Shown in pieces: positions 28,937 through 36,503 of a stretch of DNA of 64,000 bases. The notes under the pieces were generated by a model, which worked only from the letters and a program-made list of their open reading frames with translations, searched no databases and was not told the origin of the DNA. Positions within the stretch are counted from its first letter, which is position 1. Every line of letters begins with the position of its first letter. The position numbers and the translations under genes are program-made. The DNA lies in NCBI GenBank assembly GCA_017309115.1, contig JAFLEF010000005.1, positions 161,100 to 225,099 on the forward strand, written 5' to 3'. Source of the DNA: Verrucomicrobiota bacterium (GTDB lineage: Bacteria; Verrucomicrobiota; Verrucomicrobiia; Limisphaerales; UBA9464).

Positions 28937-30000
28937 AATCGAAGCTCCCAGGTCTGAGGGTTGACGGAAGGCCGTGTCAGGCGGGCTGGACCCTAATTGA
29001 ATTTATCGGCGTTCTCGCGCTCGGAGCGCTGCTGTTGGGCTTGGTGGCGCCGGTCTTCCAGCAGGCTCTCGAGGACCAGGCTCGTGAGCTGGAACATGCG
29101 AATCTCAAAAGTCTGGGAACGGGATTGCGCGAAGTGATTGCGCTGAACGGACAGATCCCAGGTCCGGCCGAGGTGTTCGGTCTGGTGGCTCCACATCTGG
29201 GTTGGAGAGAGGAATCGGCTGGGACCAATTCGCGCGGCAATGCCCGGGTGGTTTTGGTGGATCCGAACCATCGAGTGGGTTCGATCACCTCTCATCTCCC
29301 CTATACTCAATCGGCGATCGGTAGCGTTGCACCTTTGCGATTGCGTCTGCTCCTGGTGAGTTCAGTGGGTGAACCGTTGCCCCTCGGGCTGACCAATGGA
29401 GCGTTGGACGAGGTTGCCTTTCAGGAACTCTGGAATTTGGAAGCTGGACGCGTTCCGACGGGTTGGGTGTGGGATGGCCAAGGAACCGATCTGCTGCTGG
29501 AACGAGTGGATCTGACAGACGCACTCCTCCCCGTCTCGTGGAGTGACCCGGCCGACGTTCATCCGCGAATTTCCGTCGGGACCAACGCCAGCTACTCGCT
29601 GTCCCAGGGATTTCACTCCGGTTGGTATCTTCGGGGAACGTGGGTCCATCTCGAGGATGTCTTCGGACAGCGCCAAGCCTCTGAATGTCTCTCGTCACCT
29701 GCGTCCTTCCGGTTTGAAGCGGGCAGTTGGCGTCGGACAGGCTCTTGGAATGGGCTGAGTGAGAATCCGGGTGGTGCCGACTTCGCGGCTCGGGCGCAGC
29801 GGTTGCTGACGCTTCCCGGTCCTGCTGGCGAATCCTCCAACGCGCCGGTTCGGCTGCTCTCCGCCATGACCAACCTCACGGCGGCCTACGAGCGTTGGGT
29901 CACCGCCGGACACGTGCTCCCTCCCCCGGCGGGATCGGAGCCTGAAACCGCCTGGCAAGAACTGCGTCAGGCGGCCGCTGAATTGGTAACCTCCCCTTGA
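28933..30000 (+). CDS. Pseudopilin paralogue with unusual Trp at the cleavage site
   Basis: A 355-residue protein starting at ATG 28933 inside the previous stop (ATGA), showing translational coupling. The prepilin site is QAG/WTLIEFIGVLAL: glycine at -1 and glutamate at +5 are kept, but +1 is tryptophan rather than phenylalanine or methionine. The periplasmic domain is homologous to that of the preceding gene, so the two arose by tandem duplication and may form a heterodimer. It ends 13 bp before the PilM-like gene. Confidence 0.8.
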   Translation: MKSKLPGLRVDGRPCQAGWTLIEFIGVLALGALLLGLVAPVFQQALEDQARELEHANLKSLGTGLREVIALNGQIPGPAEVFGLVAPHLGWREESAGTNSRGNARVVLVDPNHRVGSITSHLPYTQSAIGSVAPLRLRLLLVSSVGEPLPLGLTNGALDEVAFQELWNLEAGRVPTGWVWDGQGTDLLLERVDLTDALLPVSWSDPADVHPRISVGTNASYSLSQGFHSGWYLRGTWVHLEDVFGQRQASECLSSPASFRFEAGSWRRTGSWNGLSENPGGADFAARAQRLLTLPGPAGESSNAPVRLLSAMTNLTAAYERWVTAGHVLPPPAGSEPETAWQELRQAAAELVTSP

Positions 30001-30013
30001 ATCGCCAACGTCT

Positions 30014-31465
30014 ATGCTCCGGCTTCAAACTCCAGCGACCGAGGCTCGATCTGAGCGCCGCACTCCGTCTGCGATATTGGGGGTCACCTGGGTTCACGGG
30101 TGGTTTCGAGCCGCCAGAATTGGTACCGAGGGGCAACCCTCTTGGACGGCTTCCGGTTTGGTTCGAACTGAGTCCGAGTTGGCGAACAGTCTTCGCGAGG
30201 CGGCGGCGGCCTTGGGGTCCGGGCTTCAAAAGGTGGTGTTCATTGTGGCCCACGCAAATCTTGTCCCGGTTCACCTAGATCTTCCGGTGACCTCCCCGGC
30301 GAGGTTGCGCCAGATCCTGCCGCGGGAAGTGGAACGTCAGAAACCGTTCCCCGAACCCGCGCTTTGGTGGGAGCAACGCGAGGCCGCCTCCCAGAAGTCG
30401 GGCGCCCGGCCGCTGCATCTCCTGGCCAAGTCGGTTCACGACGGAATCTCCCGCGCCTGCGTTCAGGCAGGGCTCAAGCTTGAGTCGGTCATTCCCGTGT
30501 CCGAAGCGATTCGTTCCCTGGATTCGGCCGCCGCGGTTGACGGTTCAATTGTCCTTCGCGCGGTCGTCTTACCCGAAGGATTGGCCATCGTCGCCAGTGA
30601 GGGAAACTGCGTTCTCTTGGTAAGGTCGGTTCGTTTGTCGTCCCTCGAACCCGAACGGTTGGGGCAAGAACTGCGACGGACGCTGACCTACCTGCAGGAG
30701 CAGATCCAAAGGCCGGTGGCGCGCGTCCGACTCTTTGACTTGGGTCCGGAGGCTGTATCCCGGGTCGTTAACGTGCCGGTCGGGGTTCCTCTTGAGAGTC
30801 CAGATGTGGCCGACTCAGCCTGGTTTGAGTGGCTGCAAGGGCGGGGTGCTGCTCCGGCAATCCGGTGGACCAGTACTACGACCCGGGACTTCGGCCAAGC
30901 GATTGGTTTCGGACGATGGGATCGACTCGGATGGATCCTCAGCGGAGTCAGCATTCTCGCAGTCGGTGTCCTGGAATGGAGTCGCTGGACCATGCGGGAG
31001 GAGTGGAGATCCGCCCGAACCCAGAGGGACAACTTGGAAGTGACGGTTCGAACACTGGAGCAGGTCCGCGAAGGTCATCGCCAAGCCCGGGACCTTTTGA
31101 ATCAGTGGAATCGAACTCGGCGAAATCCGCTGCCGATGTGGGTTCCGGCCATTCTGGGATCGGAACTTCCCGCCTCGTGGTTGCTGCACCAGATGAGCCT
31201 CGAGACGAACTCCACCGGATGGACCGTGAGATTTGAAGGTGGCTCGGGATCTCCCGGTGTTTCCTACTCGGAACTGGAGCTAGCCGGTATGTTGGCGAAG
31301 CTGACGAATGGTCCCGGGCACCTCACGGTTCATTCCCCAATCCGATCCGACCTTCCGTCGATGGTGCCGGAAAGTCGGCAGTCTTGGTCTCAGCGCCTTC
31401 AGCCCACCGCCCCGGTGTCGGTGGTCCGGCGGGATCGGTTTGAGCTTAGTTTGCACGTGCCATGA
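30014..31465 (+). CDS. PilM-PilN-like (GspL-like) assembly protein
   Basis: A 483-residue protein combining a cytoplasmic actin-like PilM-type region (about 1-295: HLDLPVTSPARLRQILPREV, later ELRRTLTYLQEQIQRPVARV), a single membrane helix (about 300-322: GWILSGVSILAVGVLEWSRW), a coiled coil, and a periplasmic ferredoxin-like PilN-type domain (from about 375: VPAILGSELPASWLLHQMSL). In T4P systems PilM and PilN are separate; their fusion in one chain is the GspL arrangement of T2SS. It would connect the ATPase to the periplasmic PilO/PilP-like proteins encoded next. The stop overlaps the next start by 4 bp. Confidence 0.78.
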   Translation: MLRLQTPATEARSERRTPSAILGVTWVHGWFRAARIGTEGQPSWTASGLVRTESELANSLREAAAALGSGLQKVVFIVAHANLVPVHLDLPVTSPARLRQILPREVERQKPFPEPALWWEQREAASQKSGARPLHLLAKSVHDGISRACVQAGLKLESVIPVSEAIRSLDSAAAVDGSIVLRAVVLPEGLAIVASEGNCVLLVRSVRLSSLEPERLGQELRRTLTYLQEQIQRPVARVRLFDLGPEAVSRVVNVPVGVPLESPDVADSAWFEWLQGRGAAPAIRWTSTTTRDFGQAIGFGRWDRLGWILSGVSILAVGVLEWSRWTMREEWRSARTQRDNLEVTVRTLEQVREGHRQARDLLNQWNRTRRNPLPMWVPAILGSELPASWLLHQMSLETNSTGWTVRFEGGSGSPGVSYSELELAGMLAKLTNGPGHLTVHSPIRSDLPSMVPESRQSWSQRLQPTAPVSVVRRDRFELSLHVP

Positions 31466-32049
31466 AGATCCGGGCCATACTGACATCGCACGTCCGTAAA
31501 CGACCTGTGGTGGCGGGAGTCGTGACGGTGCTCGCGTTCGGTCTTCTTGCGGGTTCGCTCACCCGACTGTTTCGACTGCGGGCGGAACTTCACCGCACTC
31601 GGCAAGAAGTGGTGCGGCTGCAGGATCTGGTGAGGCATTTGCAGGAGGATCTGTGGAAAGTGGCCCCGGAGGATTTGGACGATCGATTCGGGAATTTCGC
31701 GGAGCGATTGCCGGAGAACGCCTCTGGGGTCCGGGCTTGGTTCTCCGAAGTCCAGTGTCTCGCGTCCAACCTTCGCCTGCTGGTCTCGCCAACTTGGGGA
31801 GACGCGGAAGTCGTTTCCGGACCCTGGGGGCGGTTTGAGCGGATTCAGGTCACCTTGGAAGTTAAGCCCGAGAAGGACGCGGGGAAGAACAAGACCGGGG
31901 CGGTCGTCCGGTGGTTGCGCGAATTGAATTTGGACCAGCCCCCTTTGGAGTTGAACCGCGTCCACTTGAGCGGGACCCAGCAGGGCCTCGCGCTTGCCGT
32001 GGTCGCCGGCAACTTGTGGGTCCGGGTTTCTGAACCCACCGCTCCATGA
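31462..32049 (+). CDS. PilO/GspM-like inner-membrane alignment protein
   Basis: A 195-residue bitopic protein with a short cytoplasmic N-terminus, one transmembrane helix (about residues 17-37: VVAGVVTVLAFGLLAGSLTR), a charged coiled coil (FRLRAELHRTRQEVVRLQDL) and a periplasmic alpha/beta domain. Size and topology match PilO/GspM, and position between the PilM-PilN-like and PilP-like genes supports it. Sequence similarity alone is weak. It overlaps both neighbours by 4 bp. Confidence 0.7.
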   Translation: MKIRAILTSHVRKRPVVAGVVTVLAFGLLAGSLTRLFRLRAELHRTRQEVVRLQDLVRHLQEDLWKVAPEDLDDRFGNFAERLPENASGVRAWFSEVQCLASNLRLLVSPTWGDAEVVSGPWGRFERIQVTLEVKPEKDAGKNKTGAVVRWLRELNLDQPPLELNRVHLSGTQQGLALAVVAGNLWVRVSEPTAP

Positions 32050-32558
32050 AGAATGCGGCCACATTGCGAGGCTTGGCGGCAATGGCTCTAGCCATCATGG
32101 CGATGGGCTTGGGCCAGGGTCTTCGGGATTCGCCCCGCAATCGAATGCCGGACCCTGAGTCGGTTCGATCAGGGCTGTTGCCGTCGCTCGAATCAGGCCA
32201 GTCGTCCGACAGCGACTTGGCTGTCTCGACAGTGTCTCGCCAGGTTCTGGATTCGGTGATCGACACGTGGCTGGAGGAAGGACGCGATCCTTTTGTTGTC
32301 GAGCCGCCGGTCCGGCATGAGCCGACTCCAGATCCTCTGCCGCCGATGCACCAGTTCCAGCTGGCGGCAGTTTGGGTTCAGCCCGGCCGTCGGCTTGCCG
32401 TGATCAACGGTCGGGTGGTCCAACCCGGCGACCGGATCGGTGGCTGCACCTTGGAACGATGCGAACCCAACGCCGTCTGGCTGGCCAATGAAATCGCCGC
32501 CTGCCGGCTCCCCGTTCAACGCAAACCCTCAAAACCATCCCGGGTCTCCTTTCCGTGA
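32046..32558 (+). CDS. PilP/GspC-like periplasmic protein
   Basis: A 170-residue protein with an N-terminal hydrophobic anchor (LRGLAAMALAIMAMGLGQGL), a Pro/Ser-rich linker, and a C-terminal homology-region-type beta domain: HQFQLAAVWVQPGRRLAVIN then GRVVQPGDRIGG. The ING..V.PGD pattern is characteristic of PilP and GspC, which bridge the inner-membrane complex to the secretin N-domains. The secretin gene follows immediately, overlapping by 4 bp (GTGA). Confidence 0.75.
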   Translation: MKNAATLRGLAAMALAIMAMGLGQGLRDSPRNRMPDPESVRSGLLPSLESGQSSDSDLAVSTVSRQVLDSVIDTWLEEGRDPFVVEPPVRHEPTPDPLPPMHQFQLAAVWVQPGRRLAVINGRVVQPGDRIGGCTLERCEPNAVWLANEIAACRLPVQRKPSKPSRVSFP

Positions 32559-34159
32559 ACTCCTTCCTCTCGTACTCCTGCATCCATCCCTGGCCTGCAC
32601 TTCTGGTGGGCCTGCTTTTTTCGGTGTCGACTTTGACTGCCCGTGATTCGTGGGGCCGGGGCAAGAATTCCCCTGGCGAATGGCAGACGGGAGAGTCTTG
32701 GAAGGAGCTGGAGCAACGGTTCGATCAGGTCGGTTGGGAACCGTTTGACCAGCGAACCGCACCGGCACCCACGGTGGACGCCACTCCGGGGATTCGCTCC
32801 GAACCAGTCGATACTGAACCGTCCGGCCTGTACTCCTTCAAGGCGTCCGGACTTGATCTCAAGATGGCGGTCGCACTATTCGCCGAGGCCAACGGCTTGA
32901 ACATCGTCGTGGATCATGATGTTCAGGGCGAAGTATCAATGGAGGTCCGTAAGCTCCCGTTCCGACGCATCATGCAGGCGCTGTTGGAGGCCAATGACTG
33001 TTGGTGGGAGGAGGAGGGTGGACTCATTCGGGTCCGGACCCGCCAGACTCGGCTGCATCAGATTGATTACCTGCGACTGAATCGGAAGGGAGTGGGGCAG
33101 AATTCGGCCACTCTCGCCGCGTCGTCGTCGGGTGGAGGCGGGGTCACGGTTTTGGGGGGCGGTGGAGGGTCAGGCGCTTCGACCGGAGGCGACGCTGCCG
33201 GCGGTTCGGGTGGATCCGTCGTGAACCTGAGCGCTGAGAACAACATCGACTTCTGGAAGGAGTTACGCGCTGACGTCGAACGGTTGCTCACCCCCGAGGG
33301 CCGCGAGTCATTGGCGATCAACGTGACTGCCGGGCTGATCCAGATCACAGATCGGCCTAGTGCCCAACGACGAGTGGAGCGGTATCTGGCAGGAATATCG
33401 CAGGTGATTCAGCGACAAATTGATATCGAAGCCCGTCTTTATGATGTAACGCTCAATGATCAGTTCCAATTTGGCATTGATTGGGAGCAGGTCGTGGAGA
33501 CTTCCAGTGGGGCCTTAACCTTTGGGGCGGCGCCTTCGGTCGTTCGGCCGGTGGGTGGTTTTGATATGGCCCCTGACTCCTTCAATCTGGTGTTCCAAGG
33601 CACCGATACGCGAGTGTTGCTGCAAGCGCTTCAGGAACAGGGTGAGGTTAAGGTCATCTCCAAGCCCCGCTTGCGGACCCTCAACAATCAAACGGCTCTG
33701 ATCAAAGTGGGGACCGAGACCCCATTCTTTCAGAACATTTCGACCATTGTTCCGGGCGGCGGAACTACGATCGGAACCTCGGCCGTCATTGAGCAGGACA
33801 CGGTGACCAGCGTGACTGTGGGAACCATCTTGGCAATCACGCCGCAGGTTGCTGGCGACCAGTGGATCTCCCTGGATATCTCTCCGGTACTCACGAGCCT
33901 GCTGGAAACGCGGGTGTCGCCCAACCGAACCACCACGGCTCCGGTCCTCGATATCAAGCAGGCATCGACCCTGATTCGGGTCCGCAGTGGGTCGACCATT
34001 ATCCTGGGTGGGTTGATTCAGTCAGAGGCGGCCCGGAGTCGTCGGAAGATTCCGGGATTGGGAGATGTTCCCCTCCTCGGGCGTCTGTTTCAGGGAGATT
34101 TCGAAGCTCGGCGGAAGAAGGAGTTGGTTATCTTCGTCACGCCGCGGGTGGTCGAATGA
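32555..34159 (+). CDS. Secretin (GspD/PilQ family)
   Basis: A 534-residue outer-membrane channel. It starts at GTG 32555, overlapping the previous stop, and has a signal peptide (LLVGLLFSVSTLTARDS). Residues 87-170 form an STN/N-domain (FKASGLDLKMAVALFAEANG). A glycine-rich linker lies at about 188-222, then an N3-type domain (SLAINVTAGLIQITDRPSAQ), and the secretin core from about 290, with VKVISKPRLRTLNNQTALIK and the C-terminal signature IPGLGDVPLLGRLFQ. It is shorter than most GspD/PilQ, having a single N0/N1-like and one N3-like domain. It closes the operon. Confidence 0.92.
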   Translation: MNSFLSYSCIHPWPALLVGLLFSVSTLTARDSWGRGKNSPGEWQTGESWKELEQRFDQVGWEPFDQRTAPAPTVDATPGIRSEPVDTEPSGLYSFKASGLDLKMAVALFAEANGLNIVVDHDVQGEVSMEVRKLPFRRIMQALLEANDCWWEEEGGLIRVRTRQTRLHQIDYLRLNRKGVGQNSATLAASSSGGGGVTVLGGGGGSGASTGGDAAGGSGGSVVNLSAENNIDFWKELRADVERLLTPEGRESLAINVTAGLIQITDRPSAQRRVERYLAGISQVIQRQIDIEARLYDVTLNDQFQFGIDWEQVVETSSGALTFGAAPSVVRPVGGFDMAPDSFNLVFQGTDTRVLLQALQEQGEVKVISKPRLRTLNNQTALIKVGTETPFFQNISTIVPGGGTTIGTSAVIEQDTVTSVTVGTILAITPQVAGDQWISLDISPVLTSLLETRVSPNRTTTAPVLDIKQASTLIRVRSGSTIILGGLIQSEAARSRRKIPGLGDVPLLGRLFQGDFEARRKKELVIFVTPRVVE

Positions 34160-34435
34160 AGGGTGGATCAGCGGCTCGCCACAAAATGCTATTTGGTCCA
34201 AGCAATTCGCCACCTATCGCTGGACAACAAAACAACAATTCACATGATTTTTTCAGTTCCCCTACGTGGGCCTATAAATGGTCTGTGACTGAGCGTTGGA
34301 AGATGCTGTGGCTCCCGGTGTGTTCCGGAGGTTCAGTTGGGAACTGTGCGGGTGGGTGTGGCTGATGGGCTGCGCCTCTCCTGCAACCCTGTCTGTCCCC
34401 AAAAACCAAACAAATCCCCATCGGAATCAACAACC
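34160..34435. other. Gap between secretin and response regulator
   Basis: About 276 bp, more A/T-rich than its surroundings (for example ACAACAAAACAACAATTCAC near 34229). I see no ORF with protein-like composition and no strong terminator. A promoter for the response regulator is likely here but cannot be pinned down. Confidence 0.45.
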
Positions 34436-35119
34436 ATGTCCATAAAAGTCTCAATTCATAATACCGCTACGGGCACGTATGAAGGCCTGGCCGCGCTGAT
34501 TCGAATGACCCCGGGCCTTTTGCTGGGATCAGTCGGTGTTTCGGGAGGAACTCATGGACTTCCACCCGGATACCCGCACGTGATTGTCTTTGAACCCGAT
34601 CACTCGGATCCGACGCCCTACAAACTGGTCGGCCGGATTCGGAGTCATCATCCCGGCGCACGGTTCCTGGTTCTCGAGCGCCAATTCTCCCAAAGCTCGA
34701 TCCAGCGCGCGGTCGCGGCGGGAGCGCATGGACTGCTTTCCCTGCGGGCTTCGCATTACACGTTGCTTGAGGCCATTTTCCAAATCGCGGCGGGAGGAGT
34801 GTTTTTTGACCCTTTAGCCCTGGGGATCCTGGTGGAGAGTCTGCACCAGGAACCTTCCCTACTTCTGGCTCAAATGGACCTGACCCATCGTGAGTTTGAT
34901 GTGATGGATGGATATCGGCGCGGTAGTCGGGGCAAGGAAGTGGCCGACTGGCTCCAGCTGAGTCCCTTCACGGTGCAAACGCATGTTCGCAACATTTACT
35001 CCAAGCTGGATGCCCGTTCGATGGCTCATGCCATCGCCTTGTGTCTTCCGATGGGCCGGCACTCTATTCGCTGGCTGGACGGAGTCGCGTCGGAGCCAGG
35101 CGCCGAAAACAGTCAGTAA
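34436..35119 (+). CDS. LuxR/NarL-type response regulator with degenerate receiver
   Basis: A 227-residue two-domain protein starting at ATG 34436. The N-terminal half has the alpha/beta layout of a receiver, but the phosphorylation site is lost: the strand before the usual Asp reads HVIVFEPDHS, with Glu at that position, and the N-terminal acidic pair is absent (KVSIHNTATG). The C-terminal GerE/LuxR helix-turn-helix (about 150-210) is intact: LTHREFDVMDGYRRGSRGKE then VADWLQLSPFTVQTHVRNIY. So it probably binds DNA without phosphorylation. Encoded between the secretion operon and the nuo operon, with no histidine kinase beside it; targets unknown. Confidence 0.85.
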   Translation: MSIKVSIHNTATGTYEGLAALIRMTPGLLLGSVGVSGGTHGLPPGYPHVIVFEPDHSDPTPYKLVGRIRSHHPGARFLVLERQFSQSSIQRAVAAGAHGLLSLRASHYTLLEAIFQIAAGGVFFDPLALGILVESLHQEPSLLLAQMDLTHREFDVMDGYRRGSRGKEVADWLQLSPFTVQTHVRNIYSKLDARSMAHAIALCLPMGRHSIRWLDGVASEPGAENSQ

Positions 35120-35215
35120 GACACGCCTCCGAAACCGCTGGGGAGTGCTCCCGCCGGCGATTTCTCGGCGTACTAAGGGTTCTTCCCGCGGTCTGATGAC
35201 CTCTAGGGAAACCCT

Positions 35216-35231
35216 TGTGAAAAAAATCACA
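35216..35231. promoter_or_regulatory. CRP/FNR-family operator-like palindrome upstream of nuoB
   Basis: TGTGA-AAAAAA-TCACA, a perfect TGTGA-N6-TCACA motif ending 76 bp before the nuoB start. It matches the site upstream of atpB (15707-15722) in half-sites, spacer length, A-rich spacer, the preceding CT and distance to the operon. Confidence 0.6.
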
Positions 35232-35233
35232 AA

Positions 35234-35247
35234 AGCGGCTTGCCGCT
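35234..35247. promoter_or_regulatory. Short palindrome next to the CRP-like site
   Basis: AGCGGC-TT-GCCGCT is a perfect 6-bp inverted repeat starting 2 bp after the TGTGA-N6-TCACA site. It could be a second protein-binding site or a small hairpin in the nuo leader. Function unknown. Confidence 0.35.
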
Positions 35248-35274
35248 GAAAACAGGCCATTCCAAAATGATGAT

Positions 35275-35297
35275 GCCGGGTGGACACATCACCCGGC
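35275..35297 (+). promoter_or_regulatory. Hairpin in the nuo leader just before nuoB
   Basis: GCCGGGTG (35275-35282) and CACCCGGC (35290-35297) form a perfect 8-bp stem with a 7-nt loop, ending 10 nt before the nuoB ATG, where a Shine-Dalgarno would normally lie. No U-run follows, so it is not a terminator. It could affect initiation or mRNA stability. Confidence 0.4.
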
Positions 35298-35307
35298 TCA
35301 TCCACAT

Positions 35308-35907
35308 ATGGCTGTCCAGACGAACTCCCCCGCGACTCGGATCACGACCGAGGTCGGGTACAACTCCAAAATCGAAGGCGAGGTCGTCCACACCCAACTC
35401 GACTCGGCGATCAATTGGTTCCGCAAGAACTCGTTGTGGCCCATGCCGATGGGTTTGGCGTGCTGCGCCATTGAGCTGATGGCGGCCGGAGCCAGTCGCT
35501 TCGATATCTCTCGGTTTGGTGCGGAGGTGATGCGCTTTTCCCCGCGGCAATCGGACGTGATGATTGTGGCGGGAACGGTCACCTACAAGATGGCCTTGGC
35601 GGTTCGCCGGATTTACGAGCAGATGGCTGAACCCAAGTGGGTCATCGCGATGGGTGCCTGTGCTTCCACGGGCGGAATGTACCGCAGCTACGCGGTACTT
35701 CAGGGTGTCGACAACATTGTTCCGGTGGATGTCTACATCGCAGGCTGCCCACCCCGGCCGGAAGCGTTGTTGGACGCGTTGATGAAGCTTCAGGGCAAGG
35801 TTTCCCGCGAACCGATAACCAAGACGTTGTTTGCGGATGTTGCCCCGGCCAAGTACGGCCGCCTGGGCTTGGAACTCGGTGCCGAAGGCCAGATGCTGAA
35901 CCGCTAA
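35308..35907 (+). CDS. nuoB: NADH-quinone oxidoreductase subunit B
   Basis: A 199-residue subunit carrying the terminal iron-sulfur cluster N2 of complex I. The tandem cysteines in [13 protein letters not shown], the cysteine in [12 protein letters not shown] and the one in [12 protein letters not shown] are the N2 ligands. The first residues before [20 protein letters not shown] are variable. It is the first gene of the operon in this window; nuoA, which usually precedes it, is not found within the window. Confidence 0.96.
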   Translation: MAVQTNSPATRITTEVGYNSKIEGEVVHTQLDSAINWFRKNSLWPMPMGLACCAIELMAAGASRFDISRFGAEVMRFSPRQSDVMIVAGTVTYKMALAVRRIYEQMAEPKWVIAMGACASTGGMYRSYAVLQGVDNIVPVDVYIAGCPPRPEALLDALMKLQGKVSREPITKTLFADVAPAKYGRLGLELGAEGQMLNR

Positions 35908-35919
35908 AACGATCTTCCC

Positions 35920-36501
35920 GTGGCGCAAACCCTCGAATTGGCTCAACAACTTCAGGCCCGGTTCCCCGACCTGCTTTCGGTCCCAGTGGAATTTCGCGGC
36001 GAAGCCAGCCTCCAACTGTCGGATCCGGAACGGATCGTGGAGGTCTGCACCGTCGCCAAGAAGGAACTCGGGTTCGATCTGCTGCTGGATTTGTCCACGG
36101 TGGACAACTACGGCGATGACCCGCGTTGGACGGTGGTTTACGAGCTTTACGGTATCGGGCACGGCTGCCATTTGCGCCTGAAGACGTCGGTTTCCGAGGA
36201 AACGGGCGCCGTTCCCACCGTCTCGACGGTCTGGCGGGCGGCCGATTGGCATGAGCGCGAGGCCTACGACATGATGGGGCTGAAGTTCTCCGGTCACCCG
36301 GATCTGCGCCGGATCCTGATGTGGGAGGGCTATCCGTATTTCCCGTTGCGCAAGGACTTCCCCTTAGCGGGCAAGCCCAGCACCCTGCCCAACACCGCTT
36401 TCACCCGGCCTGCTCCGCTCGAGGGCGGCCCCTTCATCACCCCCGCCGGCGGCCGTGACAGCACGGTTCGGGAGCCGCGCGCTCGCACGCCGGAGAACTG
36501 A
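35920..36501 (+). CDS. nuoC: NADH-quinone oxidoreductase subunit C
   Basis: A 193-residue hydrophilic subunit of the Q-module (30-kDa type). The family signature is WHEREAYDMMGLKFSGHPDL, continuing RRILMWEGYPYFPLRKDFPL. The start is GTG at 35920, 12 bp after nuoB. It is separate from NuoD, unlike the fused NuoCD of E. coli. The C-terminal tail (GGPFITPAGGRDSTVREPRA) is longer than usual and polar. Confidence 0.94.
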   Translation: MAQTLELAQQLQARFPDLLSVPVEFRGEASLQLSDPERIVEVCTVAKKELGFDLLLDLSTVDNYGDDPRWTVVYELYGIGHGCHLRLKTSVSEETGAVPTVSTVWRAADWHEREAYDMMGLKFSGHPDLRRILMWEGYPYFPLRKDFPLAGKPSTLPNTAFTRPAPLEGGPFITPAGGRDSTVREPRARTPEN

Positions 36502-36503
36502 CC

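Noticed and set aside
35175-35216. Terminator-like hairpin (AAGGGTT/AACCCTT) after the response regulator
   Set aside because: The stem has bulges, the loop is long and no clear U-run follows, so I do not list it as a terminator.
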